Source: Halomonas borealis (GTDB taxonomy: Bacteria > Pseudomonadota > Gammaproteobacteria > Pseudomonadales > Halomonadaceae). Taken from it: 64,000 nt of DNA. Both the position numbers and the translations under genes were made by a program. The notes below the pieces were generated by a model. It made no database searches. It saw only the letters and a program-made list of their open reading frames with translations, and was not told where the DNA came from. The stretch covers positions 558,001 to 622,000 of the forward strand of contig NZ_SDMO01000001.1 of the NCBI RefSeq assembly GCF_004798905.1, written 5' to 3'. How positions within the stretch are numbered: the stretch's first letter is position 1; every line of letters begins with the position of its first letter. Below, piece after piece: positions 50,703-59,925 of this stretch.

Positions 50703-52556
50703 TCAGCGGGGCAGGCGTTCGGTGATCCACCCAAGCGCGCCCGGGGTGGTGCGCCACTGGTCTCGCATCAGGGTGCGGTATTGCCAGGCCTCGGCCCGTG
50801 AACCGGGGGCCGCGGCGCCATCGCTCGACGAGCTCGCCGGGCGCGGGTTCTCGGCACACAGCAACGCCAGGGCATAGCCATTGTGGTGGTGCGACTCGCT
50901 CAGCGCCTCGGCCGCCTCGTCGACGCGCTCCAGGCGATAGAGTGCCAGCACCCGGCCCATCAGCAGGCCCAGCACCGCCTCATCCTCGGACGGCAAGGCC
51001 AGCGCCGACTCGCTCAGGCTCAGCGCCTCGTCGTCGCGCCCCTCGCGCAGCAGCTGGTCGAGCACCAGCTCACGCAGCCCCAGGCTGTCGCGGTCATCAA
51101 GCTCGAGCAGTCGCTCGGCCAACCGCCGCGAACGCCGCCGGGCGCCGCGCTCCATGCCGACCACCAGCGCCAGGCCGGTGCGCAGCAGCACGGCATTGTC
51201 GGCACCCTCCCAGCCCAGCGACGCCTCGCCGGATGACGCCTCGCCGGATGACGCCTCGCCGGCTTCCCGGGCCTGGTCCAGCCAATGCTCCAGGCGCTCG
51301 GCCAGCGGCTCGAAGAGGCTCGGCGCCATCCAGGGCAGGCTGCCGAAGCGGCTGGTCAGCGCCAGCGCCAGCGACTGCATCACCGCCGGCGCGTCCAGCC
51401 ACTCGGGATGGGCGCACAGCGCCGGCAGCCATTCGCCGGCGCCCTGCCAGGGGTCGTCGTCGAAGCCCAGCGGCGCCTCGTTCTGGACCTCGGCCGGGAA
51501 GACCGCGCGGAAGGCGGCATAGAGCGTGTCTTCCCGGGCGCTGCGATGGTAGGTCAGCTGGCCATCCTCGGCGCGCACATCCAGCCGCGGCGCCTCATCC
51601 AGCGACTCGAACAGCGACTGCAGGGCGACCAGCGGCTCGCCCAGGTCCTCCTCGGCGTTGAGCAGCTGCTCGGCCAGGGTCGCCCCGGGATTCTCGGCCA
51701 GGTCGGCGAGGAACTGCAGCTGATCGGGGTCGAGATCCCCCTGACGGGACAGCCGGCGGAACCAGAACCGCGAGCGCTCGCGGGCCTCGTCCTCGTGGCC
51801 TTCGTGGAGCAGCAGCATGGCCTCGATGTAGGCCAGGGTCGGCGAGTCGGGCAGCGCCTGCTGGGCACGCACGAAGGCCGCCCGGGCGCTGTCCAGGTCG
51901 TCGTTATCGAGATGCAGCAGGCACAGCCGCTCGAGGGCCACGCCGCGCAAGAACAGCGGCCCACGATCGAAAACCGCGTCGAGCAGCGCCTCCCGCTTGC
52001 GGTGGAAACCGCGCTCCTGGTAGAGGTCGACGAGGATCTCGAAGGCCGGCTCGGCCTGCTCCGGCAGGCGCGACCAGTCGGCGGTCTCGAACAGCGACTC
52101 GAGGATCTGCTGGGCACGGCCGCGCTGGCCGGCCTCGGCGGCGATCAGGCCGGCCTCGAGCAGTGCCTGGGCGGGAGCCTGACCGCTGGCCAGCGCGGCC
52201 TTGAGGGTGTCACCCTTCCATTCGCGCAACGACAGCATCCACATCAGGTGGTCGGGCACGTCGCCGGGCAGGCTGACGGCACCGCAGCAGTGCTTGGTCT
52301 TGCGTCCGGAATCACACCAGCAGGGCTCGTTACGCCCCGGTCGGGCCAGCGTCTCGCAGGCGAAATCCAGCCGGGCCAGCGGCGTCTTCGACCACAGTTC
52401 CGGGGCCAACGCCTGTGCCAGCGCCGGGTCGCCGGTCAGCTTGGGGCCTTCCTCGCGGGCCCAGGCCATCAGCGTCGGATAACGCTCATCTTCGCGAATC
52501 GCCTTGAGGGCGCCCGAGGCGAACCCCAGCAGCTGTTCTACCCATACCGCCAGCAT
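50703..52556 (-). CDS. SEC-C motif, TPR-like protein
   Basis: A 617-aa soluble helical protein. A zinc-binding SEC-C motif lies at about residues 67-87 (RPGRNEPCWCDSGRKTKHCC). The rest is helical-repeat, TPR-like (HLDNDDLDSARAAFVRAQQA and many Ala/Glu/Leu-rich pairs), suggesting a scaffold. A short tandem-repeat insert (EASSG units) breaks the chain near residue 440. The start at 52556 is the first Met of a well-formed N-terminus. Function unknown; SEC-C motifs mediate protein contacts, as in SecA. Confidence 0.83.
   Translation of the reverse strand: MLAVWVEQLLGFASGALKAIREDERYPTLMAWAREEGPKLTGDPALAQALAPELWSKTPLARLDFACETLARPGRNEPCWCDSGRKTKHCCGAVSLPGDVPDHLMWMLSLREWKGDTLKAALASGQAPAQALLEAGLIAAEAGQRGRAQQILESLFETADWSRLPEQAEPAFEILVDLYQERGFHRKREALLDAVFDRGPLFLRGVALERLCLLHLDNDDLDSARAAFVRAQQALPDSPTLAYIEAMLLLHEGHEDEARERSRFWFRRLSRQGDLDPDQLQFLADLAENPGATLAEQLLNAEEDLGEPLVALQSLFESLDEAPRLDVRAEDGQLTYHRSAREDTLYAAFRAVFPAEVQNEAPLGFDDDPWQGAGEWLPALCAHPEWLDAPAVMQSLALALTSRFGSLPWMAPSLFEPLAERLEHWLDQAREAGEASSGEASSGEASLGWEGADNAVLLRTGLALVVGMERGARRRSRRLAERLLELDDRDSLGLRELVLDQLLREGRDDEALSLSESALALPSEDEAVLGLLMGRVLALYRLERVDEAAEALSESHHHNGYALALLCAENPRPASSSSDGAAAPGSRAEAWQYRTLMRDQWRTTPGALGWITERLPR
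51220..51262. repeat. 15-bp tandem repeat in the SEC-C protein gene
   Basis: GACGCCTCGCCGGAT is repeated about 2.9 times, encoding EASSG units on the - strand. The in-frame length makes it a possible copy-number-variable linker. Confidence 0.8.
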
Positions 52557-52743
52557 GGCCGTCTCCCCTACCGAAAAAGCGCACAGTCTACCAGCCGCAG
52601 GCCGACCTGGCAGCCGCTCCGCGCCACACCCCGCCCCGCGCCCCCGTGACAGGCCCGCCACCGGGCTCGTCCCGTTTGCCCCTGGCGACCCGCGACAAAT
52701 ACTGTAAGAATCCCCATACATTGCACGCCGCCGACGAGGTCCC

Positions 52744-54741
52744 ATGCGCCTGATCATCGCCGAGAAACCCAGCCTGGCCCGGGCCATCGCCGAGGCCCTG
52801 CCCGCCGCCGCCCGCCGCGAGGATGGCGCCCTGGTGGCCGGCGACACCACGGTCACCTGGTGCCTCGGCCATCTGCTGGAGCAGGCCCCGCCGGAGGCCT
52901 ACGACCCTGCCCTCAAGAGCTGGCGCCTCGACACCCTGCCGATCCTCCCCGAACGCTGGAGGCTCACGCCACGGCCCAAGGCCCGAGGGCAGATCGCGGT
53001 GATCCGCCGGCTGCTCAAGCAGGCCGACGAGGTGGTGCATGCCGGCGACCCCGACCGCGAGGGTCAGCTGCTGGTCCAGGAGGTCATCGAGCATCTGGGC
53101 TGGAAGGGGGCGGTGGCACGGCTACTGGTCAACGACCTCAACGCCCCGGCGGTCAAGCGTGCACTCGCGCGGCTCGAGGACAACGCCCGCTATGCGCCGC
53201 TCTACCGGGCCGCCCAGGCACGTTCCCGAGCCGACTGGCTGTACGGCATCAACCTGACCCGCGCCTGGACCCTGATCGGCCGCCAGGCCGGCCACGACGG
53301 CGTGCTCTCGGTGGGCCGGGTGCAGACCCCGGTGCTAGGCCTGGTGGTGCGTCGCGACGCCGAGATCCGCGACTTCACGCCCAAGCCCTTCTATGTACTG
53401 TGGGCCGACCTGGGCCTCGCCCGCGGCCGACTGCGCGCCTGGTGGGCGCCCGGCGAAGGCCATCGCCTGGACGACCAGGGCCGGCTGCTCGAACGCGCCC
53501 CCGCGGCCGCCCTGGCCGAGCGTCTGCCCGGCGCCGAGGGCCGCCTGAGCGAGCTCGAACGCCGCGACAAGCGCCAGGCCGCCCCCCTGCCTTACTCGCT
53601 GTCTGCCCTGCAGGTGGATGCCGCCCGACGCCATGGACTCTCGGCCAAGGCGGTGCTGGATATCTGCCAGCGCCTCTACGAACGCCATCAGCTGATCACC
53701 TATCCGCGCTCGGACTGCCGCTACCTGCCCGAGGAGCACTGGGCGGGCGCCCGGCGCACCCTGGAAGGGGCCTGCGCCGCCGACGACACCCTGCGTGGCT
53801 GGCTGGCCGGCGCCGACTTCACCAAGCGCTCCAAGGCCTGGAACGACAAACAGGTCGGTGCCCACCACGCGCTGTCGCCCACCGGCAAGGCCGCCGATCC
53901 GAGCAAGCTGTCGCGCCAGGAGGCCGACGTCTTCCGGCTGATCGCGCGCAACGTGCTGGCCCAGTTCTATCCGCCGCTTGCCACCCGTGAGGTGAAGGCC
54001 GAGTTCACGATCGTGGGTGAAGTCTTCCGCGCCCGCGGCCAGGAGATCCTCGACGCCGGCTGGAAGCCGCTTTTCACCACGCGCGACGAGGCGCCTCCGC
54101 TACCGCCGCTCGACGAAGGCGAGGCGTGCCGCGTCGAGGACAGCGGCGTGGAGGACCGCGAGACTCGCCCGCCCGAGCCCTTCACCGATGCCAGCCTGAT
54201 CAAGGCGATGATGAACATCGCCCGCTACGTGGACGACCCGGCGGTGCGCCGCACCCTGCGTGATGCCGACGGCCTGGGCACCGAGGCCACCCGCGCCGGC
54301 ATCCTCGAGACCCTGGAGACCCGCGGCTACCTGGTGCGCGAGGGTAAGGCCCTGCGCGCCACCCGCCTGGGCGACGCGTTGATCGCCTCGCTGCCCGAGG
54401 CCGTGGGACGGCCGGAACGCACCGCCTTGTGGGAACAACGCCTCGCCGCCATCGCCGAGGGCGGCGATGCGCCGGCGCCCTTCCTCGAGGCGCTGGTACA
54501 TGACCTGCGCGACCTCCTGGGCCACGCCGATGCCGCCCGCATGCACCAGGCGCTGGCCGGTGCCAGAGGCCTCGAACCGGCGGCCCGCGCGAAGTCGGGA
54601 AAGCCCGGCTCCCGGACGCGTCGCCAGGCCGGGCAAAGGAAAAAGGCCGGCGGCAAGACGCCCCGCCAGCGCGGCGGCACGAGCGACACAGGGAAAGGCG
54701 CCAAGACCGGCGCACGACGCAAACGGAGCCCGTCGACATGA
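52744..54741 (+). CDS. topB: DNA topoisomerase III
   Basis: A 665-aa type IA topoisomerase decatenating DNA. The Toprim domain has IIAEKPSLARAIAE at the start and AGDPDREGQLL (metal-binding DxD). VGRVQTPVLGLVVRRD and the active Tyr of LITYPRSDCRYLP follow. TDASLIKAMMNIARYVDDP and GLGTEATRAGILETL are the later core motifs. The C-terminal 60 residues are Lys/Arg-rich, a DNA-binding tail. It overlaps panE as ATGA. Confidence 0.95.
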   Translation: MRLIIAEKPSLARAIAEALPAAARREDGALVAGDTTVTWCLGHLLEQAPPEAYDPALKSWRLDTLPILPERWRLTPRPKARGQIAVIRRLLKQADEVVHAGDPDREGQLLVQEVIEHLGWKGAVARLLVNDLNAPAVKRALARLEDNARYAPLYRAAQARSRADWLYGINLTRAWTLIGRQAGHDGVLSVGRVQTPVLGLVVRRDAEIRDFTPKPFYVLWADLGLARGRLRAWWAPGEGHRLDDQGRLLERAPAAALAERLPGAEGRLSELERRDKRQAAPLPYSLSALQVDAARRHGLSAKAVLDICQRLYERHQLITYPRSDCRYLPEEHWAGARRTLEGACAADDTLRGWLAGADFTKRSKAWNDKQVGAHHALSPTGKAADPSKLSRQEADVFRLIARNVLAQFYPPLATREVKAEFTIVGEVFRARGQEILDAGWKPLFTTRDEAPPLPPLDEGEACRVEDSGVEDRETRPPEPFTDASLIKAMMNIARYVDDPAVRRTLRDADGLGTEATRAGILETLETRGYLVREGKALRATRLGDALIASLPEAVGRPERTALWEQRLAAIAEGGDAPAPFLEALVHDLRDLLGHADAARMHQALAGARGLEPAARAKSGKPGSRTRRQAGQRKKAGGKTPRQRGGTSDTGKGAKTGARRKRSPST

Positions 54742-55640
54742 GCCCACTGATCCTCGGCCCCGGCGCGCTGGGGCGCTTGCTCGCCCTGAGTCTCACCGGG
54801 CTGGGCCCGGTGATGTTGGTCGGCCGCCGCGCCCTACCGTCTCGACAGACGCTGACCACCCCGGACGGCGAGCGGCAAACACGCCAGCTCTGGACCGTCA
54901 CGACCCTCCCACTGAGCGATTCGCTCGCCGCGCAGGCCGAGGCCGTGCACCTGACCACCAAGGCCTATGCCGCCGAGGCCGCCTTCGACGCGATCGCCTC
55001 GCGACTCGCCCCGGACACACCGCTGATCCTGTGGCAGAACGGCGTCGGCGCCCAGCAACGGCTGAGCGAGCGCTGGAGCGGCCCGGTGCTGTGCGCCAGC
55101 ACCACCGAAGGCGCCTTTTTGTCCGGCGACGCCGGCGTCGTGCATGCCGGTCGGGGGCATACCTGGCTTGGCGATCTGGCCGGCCGCCACACCCGGCTCG
55201 CCGGCGAGATCGCCGCCCGACTGAGCGCCGCGGGGCTCGCGACGACCGCCGTCGATGACATCCGCGTGCGGTTATGGCACAAGCTCGCCGTCAATGCCGC
55301 CATCAACCCGCTGGTGGCCCGCTTCCGCATCCGCAACGGACAGTTGCGCGACCGCCCCTTCCGCCCCATGGTCGAGGCCACGATCGACGAGATCGCCACC
55401 GTGATGCGCGCCGAGGGCATCGCTGCACCACCCGCAGGCTGGTCGGCTCTGGTCTGGTCGGTGATATCCTCGACCGCCAACAACCGCGCCTCGATGCTCC
55501 AGGACGTGCTGGCCGGCCGCCCCACCGAGCACGAGGCGATCCTCGGCTCGCTGCTCGCCGCCGGCGCCCGCCATGGCCTGGCGACACCGCGGCTCGCCGC
55601 GCTGCATGCCCGGCTGGATGGCCTGAGCACCCGACGATGA
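54738..55640 (+). CDS. panE: 2-dehydropantoate 2-reductase
   Basis: A 300-aa NADPH-dependent ketopantoate reductase of pantothenate/CoA biosynthesis. The N-terminal dinucleotide motif is LILGPGALGRLLALSL (GxGxxG-like). LTTKAYAAEAA, LWQNGVGAQQRL and the catalytic Lys region RVRLWHKLAVNAAINPLVAR are present, with SSTANNRASMLQDVLAGRPTE at the C-terminus region. It is translationally coupled to topB, an unusual but simple pairing. Confidence 0.93.
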   Translation: MSPLILGPGALGRLLALSLTGLGPVMLVGRRALPSRQTLTTPDGERQTRQLWTVTTLPLSDSLAAQAEAVHLTTKAYAAEAAFDAIASRLAPDTPLILWQNGVGAQQRLSERWSGPVLCASTTEGAFLSGDAGVVHAGRGHTWLGDLAGRHTRLAGEIAARLSAAGLATTAVDDIRVRLWHKLAVNAAINPLVARFRIRNGQLRDRPFRPMVEATIDEIATVMRAEGIAAPPAGWSALVWSVISSTANNRASMLQDVLAGRPTEHEAILGSLLAAGARHGLATPRLAALHARLDGLSTRR

Positions 55641-55723
55641 CCCAAGACCTGGCCGTGTCGCATATCGCCTGCTAGCCTCATGATATTGAAGAAGCCGACG
55701 AGCCTGTCCACCCGACCCGACCG

Positions 55724-56299
55724 ATGACGACTCCCACACCCCCGCGCTCGCTGCTGATCGCCCTGCCGCTGCTCCTCACCTTCTGCGCCGTGCCGGCCCT
55801 AGCCGACGCCGACGAGCCCGCCTATGCCGGCGATGCCGCCGGTCTCGCCCGCCTCGACAACGGCGTGCAGCTACTGGGAGGCGACCTGGAGAGCCCCGAC
55901 GGCATGATCTCGGGGTTTCGCCTCACCGCAGGCCTCTCGCCGCAGGGGCTGCCGAGCTTCGATGTCGGCGCCGAGATCCGCTATCAGGAGAGTCATGATG
56001 TCCTGGTGTCCGGCGAGACCCTGCTCGACACCACCAGCCTCGGCGGCAGCCTGTTGGCCGGGGTGCGCTTCGGCCGGCTCGGCCTCTACGCCAAGTCGGG
56101 GCTCGCCGGCTGGCAGGGCAAGGCCGCCGGCGGCCAGGCCCCCGAGCTCTCCGAGGGCGGCCTGACGCGGATCGACGGCTTCGGTGCGCGGCTCGGCTTC
56201 GCCGACGACTGGATCAGCCGGCTGGAAGTGGAGCGCGTCGACGATCCCACGCTTGCGCACCTCAACATGGTCACCGCCTCGATCCAGCTGCCCTTCTAG
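55724..56299 (+). CDS. Exported beta-barrel-like protein, unknown
   Basis: A 191-aa protein with a clear signal peptide (LLIALPLLLTFCAVPALADA). The mature part alternates polar and hydrophobic residues and ends in IQLPF, with the terminal Phe expected of outer-membrane barrel proteins. Internal strands such as FDVGAEIRYQES and LLAGVRFGRLGLYAKSGLAG fit an OmpA-like or DUF-type small barrel. Family not recognised. It is followed by a terminator shared with ppc. Confidence 0.75.
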   Translation: MTTPTPPRSLLIALPLLLTFCAVPALADADEPAYAGDAAGLARLDNGVQLLGGDLESPDGMISGFRLTAGLSPQGLPSFDVGAEIRYQESHDVLVSGETLLDTTSLGGSLLAGVRFGRLGLYAKSGLAGWQGKAAGGQAPELSEGGLTRIDGFGARLGFADDWISRLEVERVDDPTLAHLNMVTASIQLPF

Positions 56300-56335
56300 G
56301 CGCCGAGCTGCAGCGTGAAACCGCACGCAAAAAAG

Positions 56336-56369
56336 AAAACCCCGAAGGCCTCGGCCTCGGGGGTTTCTT
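56336..56369. terminator. Bidirectional intrinsic terminator
   Basis: AAAACCCCGA... and ...TCGGGGGTTT form a stem around an AGGCCTCGGCC loop region. A-rich sequence on the left and T-rich on the right make it usable for both the + strand barrel gene and the - strand ppc gene. Confidence 0.85.
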
Positions 56370-56398
56370 GTCGCTCGGCGCTCTCAGTACCGCCGGGT

Positions 56399-59047
56399 CT
56401 AGCCGGTATTGCGCAGCCCGGCCGCGATGCCGGCCATGGTCACCATCAGCGCCCGCGACAGGTCGCCGCTGATCGCGCCGTCGGCGTCGCGGTTACGCTG
56501 CAGCAGCTCGGCCTGCAGGCCATGCAGCGGGTCGATATAGGGGTTGCGCACCTCGACCGCCTGGCGGATCAGCGGCGTGCTCTCGAGCAGTTCCTGTTGG
56601 TCGAGGATCTGCAGTACCGCCTCATTGAGACGGCCACAGCGCTGGCGTAGCCGCTCGCCCAGGGCCTTCAACGCCGGCTCATCGACCAGGCGCTGTTCAT
56701 AATAGGCGGCGATGCTGACGTCGGCCTTGGCCAGCAGCATCTCCAGCATATCGAGATAGGTGCCGAAGAAGGGCCAGCGGTCGCGCATCTCGCGCAGCAT
56801 CTCGAGCCCTCCCGGTTCCTCGAGTCGCTTGGCGAAGGCCTCGCCGCTGCCCAGCCAGGCCGGCAGCATCAGCCGCGTCTGGGTCCAGGCGAAGATCCAG
56901 GGGATGGCGCGCAGCGTCTCGACGCCACCCTCCTGACGCCGTTTGGCGGGGCGCGAGCCCAGCGGCAGGCGACTCAGCGCCGTCTCCGGCGTCACCGAGC
57001 GGAAATACGGCACGAAGTCGGGGTCCTCACGAACCACGCCAACATAGGCCTGATGCGCCACCCCGGCGAGGCGTTCCATCTCCTCGCGCCAGGCCGGCTC
57101 GGGCGTCGGCGGCGGCAGCAACGAGGCTTCCAGCACCGCACAGGCGTAGATCTCCATGGAGCGCAGGGCGATATCGGGCTGACCGAACTTGAAGCGGATC
57201 ATCTCGCCCTGCTCGGTCACCCTGAGGCTGCCGTTCACCGATCCCGGCGGCTGGGAGAGGATCGCCGCATGGGCCGGGCCACCGCCGCGACCCACGGTGC
57301 CGCCGCGGCCGTGGAACAGGGTCAGGTCGACATCGTGGCGCTGGCACACCTCGACCAGCGTTTCCTGGGCTCGGTACTGCGCCCAGGCCGCGGCCAACTG
57401 GCCGGCATCCTTGGCGGAATCGGAGTAGCCGATCATCACCTCCTGTCGATCCCCGGTCAGCCGGCGATAGCCCGGCAGCGCCAGCAACCGGTCGATGACG
57501 TCGCCGGCACGATTGAGGTCGTCCAGGGTCTCGAACAGCGGAGCAATCGGCAGGGTGGCCTCGCTGCCGACTTCCTTCATCAGCAGCGCCACCACCAGCA
57601 CATCGGAGGGCTGACCGGCCATGGAGATGATGTAGGTGCCGAGCGCCTCGACATGCTCGGAGCCGATCACCCCGAAGGTATCGAGTACCTCGCGGGTCTC
57701 GGCGGAGCATTCCCAGCGCCGCGGGATCAACGGGCGCGGCGAGGAGAGCTCATTGAGCAGGAACTCCTGGCGCTGCTCCTCGCTCCAGTCGCGATAGTGG
57801 CCGATCTCCAGGCTGTCGGTGAGCTCCTCCATGACCTGCTCGTGGCGCGTGGATTCCTGGCGCAGGTCGAGCTTGGTGAGGGTGACACCGAAGACCGATA
57901 CCCGGCGCAGGGTATCGAGCAGCACGCCGTTGGCGATGGTATCGAGCCCCACATCGCACAGCGAGCGATAACAGGCCAGCAGCGGCGCATACAGCTGGTC
58001 GCGGGTCTCGATGATCGGCCCGCCGGCATAGTTATCGCCATCGAGCCTTGTCTGAGCCCAATCGCGGGTGGCCTCGACCTTGGTCAACAGGCGCTTGATC
58101 AGCTCGCGATATGGCTCGGCGACATCGCCCACCTCGGCCTTGAGCGAACTATTGGCCTTCCACATCGACAGCTCGGCCTTGAGCTGCTCGAGGTCTCGGG
58201 CGTAAAGGTCCGCGGCCATCCAGCGGCCCAGCAACAGCACCTCGCGGGTGACCTTGGCGGTGACGTTGGGGTTGCCGTCACGATCACCGCCCATCCAGGA
58301 GGCGAAGCGCATCGGCGCGGCATCCAGCGGCAGGCGCTCGCCGGCGGTGTCGAGTAGCAGGTTGTCCAGGTCGCGGTGGAAGTCGGGCACCGCCTGCCAC
58401 AGCGAGTTCTCGATCACCGCGAAGCCCCAGCGGGCCTCGTCGACGGGGGTCGGGCGCTCGTGACGAATCTCGTCGGTGTGCCAGGCCTGGCTGATCAGCT
58501 CTTCGAGCCGACCATGGGCACGGGTGGCGCGCTCAGGATAGTCGGCGGAGGATTCGATGATGCTCAGGCATTCATCGATGGCATCGTACTTCTGGATCAG
58601 GGTCCGACGGATGACCTCGGTCGGGTGGGCGGTCAACACCAGCTCGACGCGCATGTTGGCAAGGGTCTCGACCAGCTTGCGCGACGAATGGCCCTCGCTG
58701 CGCGCGCGCTCGAGCAGCTCGCCGAGCGCCGGCTGGGCGCCGGGCTTGTAGTCCTCGACGCGGCGAAAGCGCGCCCGATAGTGCTGTTCGGCCATGTTGG
58801 CGAGGTTGAGAAACTGGTTGAAGGCGCGGGTCACCGGCAGCAGCTCGTTGTCCGGGAGCCCACGCAGGTAGTCGATCAGCTGTCGATTGCTGTCGGCCTC
58901 GCGCTGGCGCCCCTGCTTGGCGAGGCTACGAATGGTTTCGATACGATCGACGAAGCCCTCGCCCAGGTCATCGGCAATGGTGCGTCCGAGACTGTCGCCC
59001 AGGATACGGACGTTATCGCGCAACGATTCATGCAGGTCGTGACTCAT
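56399..59047 (-). CDS. ppc: Phosphoenolpyruvate carboxylase
   Basis: An 882-aa anaplerotic enzyme making oxaloacetate from PEP and bicarbonate. Catalytic motifs are present: VLTAHPTEVIRRTL (His), MGGDRDGNPNVT, FHGRGGTVGRGGGPAH, and RAIPWIFAWTQTR. The C-terminal NTG end is the canonical one. Full length. Its ATG overlaps the mazG stop (ATGA). Confidence 0.97.
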   Translation of the reverse strand: MSHDLHESLRDNVRILGDSLGRTIADDLGEGFVDRIETIRSLAKQGRQREADSNRQLIDYLRGLPDNELLPVTRAFNQFLNLANMAEQHYRARFRRVEDYKPGAQPALGELLERARSEGHSSRKLVETLANMRVELVLTAHPTEVIRRTLIQKYDAIDECLSIIESSADYPERATRAHGRLEELISQAWHTDEIRHERPTPVDEARWGFAVIENSLWQAVPDFHRDLDNLLLDTAGERLPLDAAPMRFASWMGGDRDGNPNVTAKVTREVLLLGRWMAADLYARDLEQLKAELSMWKANSSLKAEVGDVAEPYRELIKRLLTKVEATRDWAQTRLDGDNYAGGPIIETRDQLYAPLLACYRSLCDVGLDTIANGVLLDTLRRVSVFGVTLTKLDLRQESTRHEQVMEELTDSLEIGHYRDWSEEQRQEFLLNELSSPRPLIPRRWECSAETREVLDTFGVIGSEHVEALGTYIISMAGQPSDVLVVALLMKEVGSEATLPIAPLFETLDDLNRAGDVIDRLLALPGYRRLTGDRQEVMIGYSDSAKDAGQLAAAWAQYRAQETLVEVCQRHDVDLTLFHGRGGTVGRGGGPAHAAILSQPPGSVNGSLRVTEQGEMIRFKFGQPDIALRSMEIYACAVLEASLLPPPTPEPAWREEMERLAGVAHQAYVGVVREDPDFVPYFRSVTPETALSRLPLGSRPAKRRQEGGVETLRAIPWIFAWTQTRLMLPAWLGSGEAFAKRLEEPGGLEMLREMRDRWPFFGTYLDMLEMLLAKADVSIAAYYEQRLVDEPALKALGERLRQRCGRLNEAVLQILDQQELLESTPLIRQAVEVRNPYIDPLHGLQAELLQRNRDADGAISGDLSRALMVTMAGIAAGLRNTG

Positions 59048-59925
59048 GTCCAGGATTCTCCTTCCTCGTGAGTAGGCGGAATATCATTGTGATTGTCATG
59101 TTGCTTCGCCGCCTGCCAGTGCCGTTCCATGCGCTCGAGCCCCGCTTTCGCCAGCGGCACGCCCTCCTCACCGAGGGCGGCCTCCAGCTGGCGAAAGCGG
59201 CGCTCGAACTTGCCATTGGTGGCACGCAGGCAGCGCTCCGGATCGGCATCCAGGGTGCGCGCCAGGTTGACGGTGGCGAACAGCAGATCGCCGACCTCTT
59301 GCCGGGCGTGTTCGTGATCGCCCTCGGCCAGTGCTTCCTCGACCTCCGCGAGCTCCTCATACAGCTTGGCGATCACACCGCGCGTATCCGGCCAATCGAA
59401 GCCGACCCGGGCGGCGCGTTTGGAAAGCTTGGCCGCTCGAGACAGCGCCGGCAGGTTACCCGGCACGTCGGCCAGTACCGAGGCGGCTTGCGTGTGTTCG
59501 GCGCGCGCCTCGCGCTCCTCGGCCTTGAGCGCTTCCCAACGCGAATGCACCTCGTGGGTTGCCACCGCGGTGGCGCTCACGCCCTCGCGGTGCGATGCCA
59601 GGGTGCCGTCGGGGAAGACGTGGGGATGGCGATACAGCATCTTGGCGGTGAGGGTGTGGACCACATCGCGAAAGTCGAAGCGCCCTTCCTCGGTGGCGAA
59701 CTGGCTATAGTACACAACCTGAAAAAGCAGGTCGCCAAGCTCCCCGGGCAACTCATCGAAGGCCCGCCGCTCGATCGCGTCGGCCACCTCGTAGGCTTCC
59801 TCCAGGGTATGCGGCACGATGCTGTCCCAGTCCTGCTGTGCGTCCCAGGGGCAACCCCGCTGAGGGTCGCGCAGCCTCGCCATCAGCGTCAGCAGGTCGT
59901 CGAGATCGAAGCGTCGCTCGGTCAT
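59044..59925 (-). CDS. mazG: Nucleoside triphosphate pyrophosphohydrolase MazG
   Basis: A 293-aa house-cleaning NTP pyrophosphatase. Two MazG domains are visible: N-terminal LMARLRDPQRGCPWDAQQDW with EEAYEVADAIE (ExxE), and C-terminal KLYEELAEVEEALAEGDHEH with EEVGDLLF-like VGDLLFATVN. MazG also lowers ppGpp in E. coli, which fits its overlap with relA (ATGA at the start) and ppc. Length is slightly above E. coli (263). Confidence 0.95.
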   Translation of the reverse strand: MTERRFDLDDLLTLMARLRDPQRGCPWDAQQDWDSIVPHTLEEAYEVADAIERRAFDELPGELGDLLFQVVYYSQFATEEGRFDFRDVVHTLTAKMLYRHPHVFPDGTLASHREGVSATAVATHEVHSRWEALKAEEREARAEHTQAASVLADVPGNLPALSRAAKLSKRAARVGFDWPDTRGVIAKLYEELAEVEEALAEGDHEHARQEVGDLLFATVNLARTLDADPERCLRATNGKFERRFRQLEAALGEEGVPLAKAGLERMERHWQAAKQHDNHNDIPPTHEEGESWT

